This document shows, in pieces, positions 5,843 through 6,853 of a DNA stretch of 6,853 bases. Numbering within the stretch: position 1 is the first letter of the stretch; each line of letters starts with the position of its first letter. The notes under the pieces are model-generated. The model was not told the DNA's origin. It saw only the letters and a list, made by a program, of their open reading frames with translations, and made no database searches. Origin of the DNA: Actinomycetota bacterium (GTDB taxonomy: Bacteria > Actinomycetota > CADDZG01 > JAHWKV01); assembly GCA_019347725.1 (NCBI GenBank), contig JAHWKV010000053.1, forward strand, positions 1 through 6,853, read 5' to 3'. A program made the position numbers and the translations under genes.

Positions 5843-6240
5843 CAGAGACCTCCAATGCACGTGCCTATGATCCCCAGCGGGGCCAGTTTTATCAGGATGA
5901 CAAACAGAAACAAGGCGCTATTGAGCATCCCGGCGACCGCCATCCACTGATAGCCGCTCTGGTAGCGGCCGCCCTGTATCGCCCGCCAGCAGTAAACCGA
6001 ACCCAGCCCGGCCAGCAGGGTAAGCGCCGCCATGGTGAGGGTTATGGCACCGGCGATCGTGCGGACCTCTACGCCCATCAGGAGCCCCGGAGTCGTGGAG
6101 GCGGGCGTGCACGAGATGATGTCCTCCAGTGCGTAGAGTGTAAACAGCTGCACCATCCATACCCCGGGCCCTACGAGCAGCCCTGCCCACAGCAGGAACT
6201 TACCCGTGCTGCTTATCGAGGAGTCTCGGGTTACATGCAT
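5842..6240 (-). CDS. Small membrane protein of the oxidase operon, function unknown
   Basis: A 132-residue hydrophobic protein that I cannot assign to a named family. Three membrane segments are likely: about 15-37, 60-84 and 98-123. The first carries a distinctive GPGVWMVQLFTLYALEDIISC. Cysteines are C44, C84 and C128; no heme or copper motif is evident. The ATG at 6240 overlaps the ctaE stop as TGATG, and the stop overlaps the ctaG start in the same way, so it is embedded in the operon. The frame stays open upstream to 6786 over ctaE, so an automatic call could wrongly extend it; the upstream part is a shadow of ctaE. By position and size it could be an accessory subunit (a subunit IV or CtaF counterpart) or an assembly factor. 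That is inference from context. Confidence 0.85.
   Translation of the reverse strand: MHVTRDSSISSTGKFLLWAGLLVGPGVWMVQLFTLYALEDIISCTPASTTPGLLMGVEVRTIAGAITLTMAALTLLAGLGSVYCWRAIQGGRYQSGYQWMAVAGMLNSALFLFVILIKLAPLGIIGTCIGGL
5849..5853 (-). promoter_or_regulatory. Ribosome binding site that sets the ctaG start
   Basis: GGAGG on the minus strand, 6 nt before ATG 5842, inside the last codons of the preceding gene. It is the strongest Shine-Dalgarno match in the visible operon and favours the shorter ctaG start over GTG 5860. Confidence 0.75.
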
Positions 6241-6853
6241 CACAGATGAGGCGACAGGTAGACGGTTGCGAAGACAAAGATCCACACGAGATCCACGAAG
6301 TGCCAGTACATGGTGAACAGGCCAACGGGAGCATGGTTGGAGCCGTCGAAGGCCCCCCGAAAAGACCGGAGTATGACCCATAAACCGAAGCCCAAACCGG
6401 CCAGCAGGTGGGAGCTGTGGAACCCGGTAATGGTGTAGTACAAAGACCCGTACGCATTCGTCGTCGGCGCGAACTCCTTGAGGGTGTCCGGCCACTCGAC
6501 CAGGAAGGTGGTGCCCAAAAACGCGGCGCCCATGGCGAAGGCCGCGAGCAACCAGATCTTCAATCCACGGACATCCCCGCGCTTGATCGCCCGGTCCGCC
6601 AGGTGGGCCGGCACGCTGGATCCCAGCAGGACCGCGCTCATGACCAGAGGCAGGGTTAGGTGCGGATCCTCGATACCGTCGGGCGGCCACTCGGGACCGG
6701 ACTGGAAGCGTAGGTAGAAGTAGCTGACCAGGAGCGCGGCGAACAAGGTAGCTTCGGTGGCTATAAGCCATACCATGCCCCACCAACCGTAGGACTGCTG
6801 GCCGTGGGGATGGTCCGGCAGTTCGTCCGACGGCCGGTTGATTTCCTGCTCCA
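6240..6853 (-). CDS. ctaE: Cytochrome c oxidase subunit III, N-terminus beyond window
   Basis: The visible 203 residues are nearly the whole protein; the 5' end lies past the right edge, since no start codon occurs in frame in the 77 nt upstream of the first Met (6776). Five membrane segments are seen, as in the short bacterial subunit III. Hallmarks are SYGWWGMVWLIATEATLFAA in the first helix with its conserved Glu, the FHSSHLLAG segment, and the C-terminal YWHFVDLVWIFVFATVYL. Subunit III has no redox centre; it stabilises the catalytic core and its proton uptake. The catalytic subunits I and II are not in the window and may lie to the right or elsewhere. It leads the visible operon, and its TGA overlaps the ATG of the next gene by 1 nt. 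Confidence 0.95.
   Translation of the reverse strand, partial: EQEINRPSDELPDHPHGQQSYGWWGMVWLIATEATLFAALLVSYFYLRFQSGPEWPPDGIEDPHLTLPLVMSAVLLGSSVPAHLADRAIKRGDVRGLKIWLLAAFAMGAAFLGTTFLVEWPDTLKEFAPTTNAYGSLYYTITGFHSSHLLAGLGFGLWVILRSFRGAFDGSNHAPVGLFTMYWHFVDLVWIFVFATVYLSPHL

Noticed and set aside
5843..5860. GTG start adding six residues to CtaG
   Set aside because: The Shine-Dalgarno GGAGG would lie inside the coding region; ATG 5842 has ideal spacing and a TGATG overlap.
6241..6786. Upstream extension of the 132-residue membrane protein
   Set aside because: The frame is open but out of register with ctaE, which has clear subunit III motifs there; the extension is Arg/Gly/Pro-rich shadow sequence.

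Overview
The window looks like chromosomal DNA from a GC-rich member of the Actinomycetota. The main evidence is a five- to six-gene minus-strand operon for the actinobacterial cytochrome bcc-aa3 branch. It has a membrane-bound diheme cytochrome c (QcrC) in place of a monoheme c1 plus soluble c. Its Rieske protein has two extra N-terminal helices (QcrA), and its cytochrome b has b6-type histidine spacing (QcrB). QcrB and QcrA are shorter than the mycobacterial proteins as I remember them, which may point to a deeper branch than Mycobacteriales; I cannot name a genus.

Layout, left to right. 1-694 (minus) is the N-terminal part of a GAF-HisKA sensor histidine kinase that runs off the left edge. 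Its GAF domain carries the His and Tyr found at the heme site of DevS/DosS-type oxygen sensors. 695-1140 has no intact gene. It holds a probable kinase promoter, a DosR-box-like site beside it, two small hairpins in the kinase leader, a frameshifted CBS-domain gene remnant (856-1094), and an 18-bp perfect palindrome. 1141-2019 (plus) is a tandem universal stress protein with a TTG start. 2016-6853 (minus) is the respiratory operon, transcribed right to left: ctaE (5' end outside the window), a 132-residue membrane protein of unknown function, ctaG, qcrC, qcrA, qcrB. Every junction in it overlaps by 1, 1, 4, 1 and 8 nt, so translation is probably coupled.

How it fits together. QcrABC oxidises menaquinol and passes electrons through its own diheme cytochrome to an aa3-type oxidase, of which CtaE is subunit III. 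CtaG is the likely copper-delivery factor for that oxidase. The left third resembles the parts list of the mycobacterial hypoxia/dormancy (DosR) regulon: a DevS-like GAF kinase, USP and CBS proteins, and a GGGAC-N4-GGCCC box. Here they lie tail to tail with the terminal respiratory chain, and qcrB and the USP gene share one CTAG as both stop codons. That oxygen or redox status links the two halves is inference. The kinase and USP calls rest on clear motifs; the regulatory sites are candidates.
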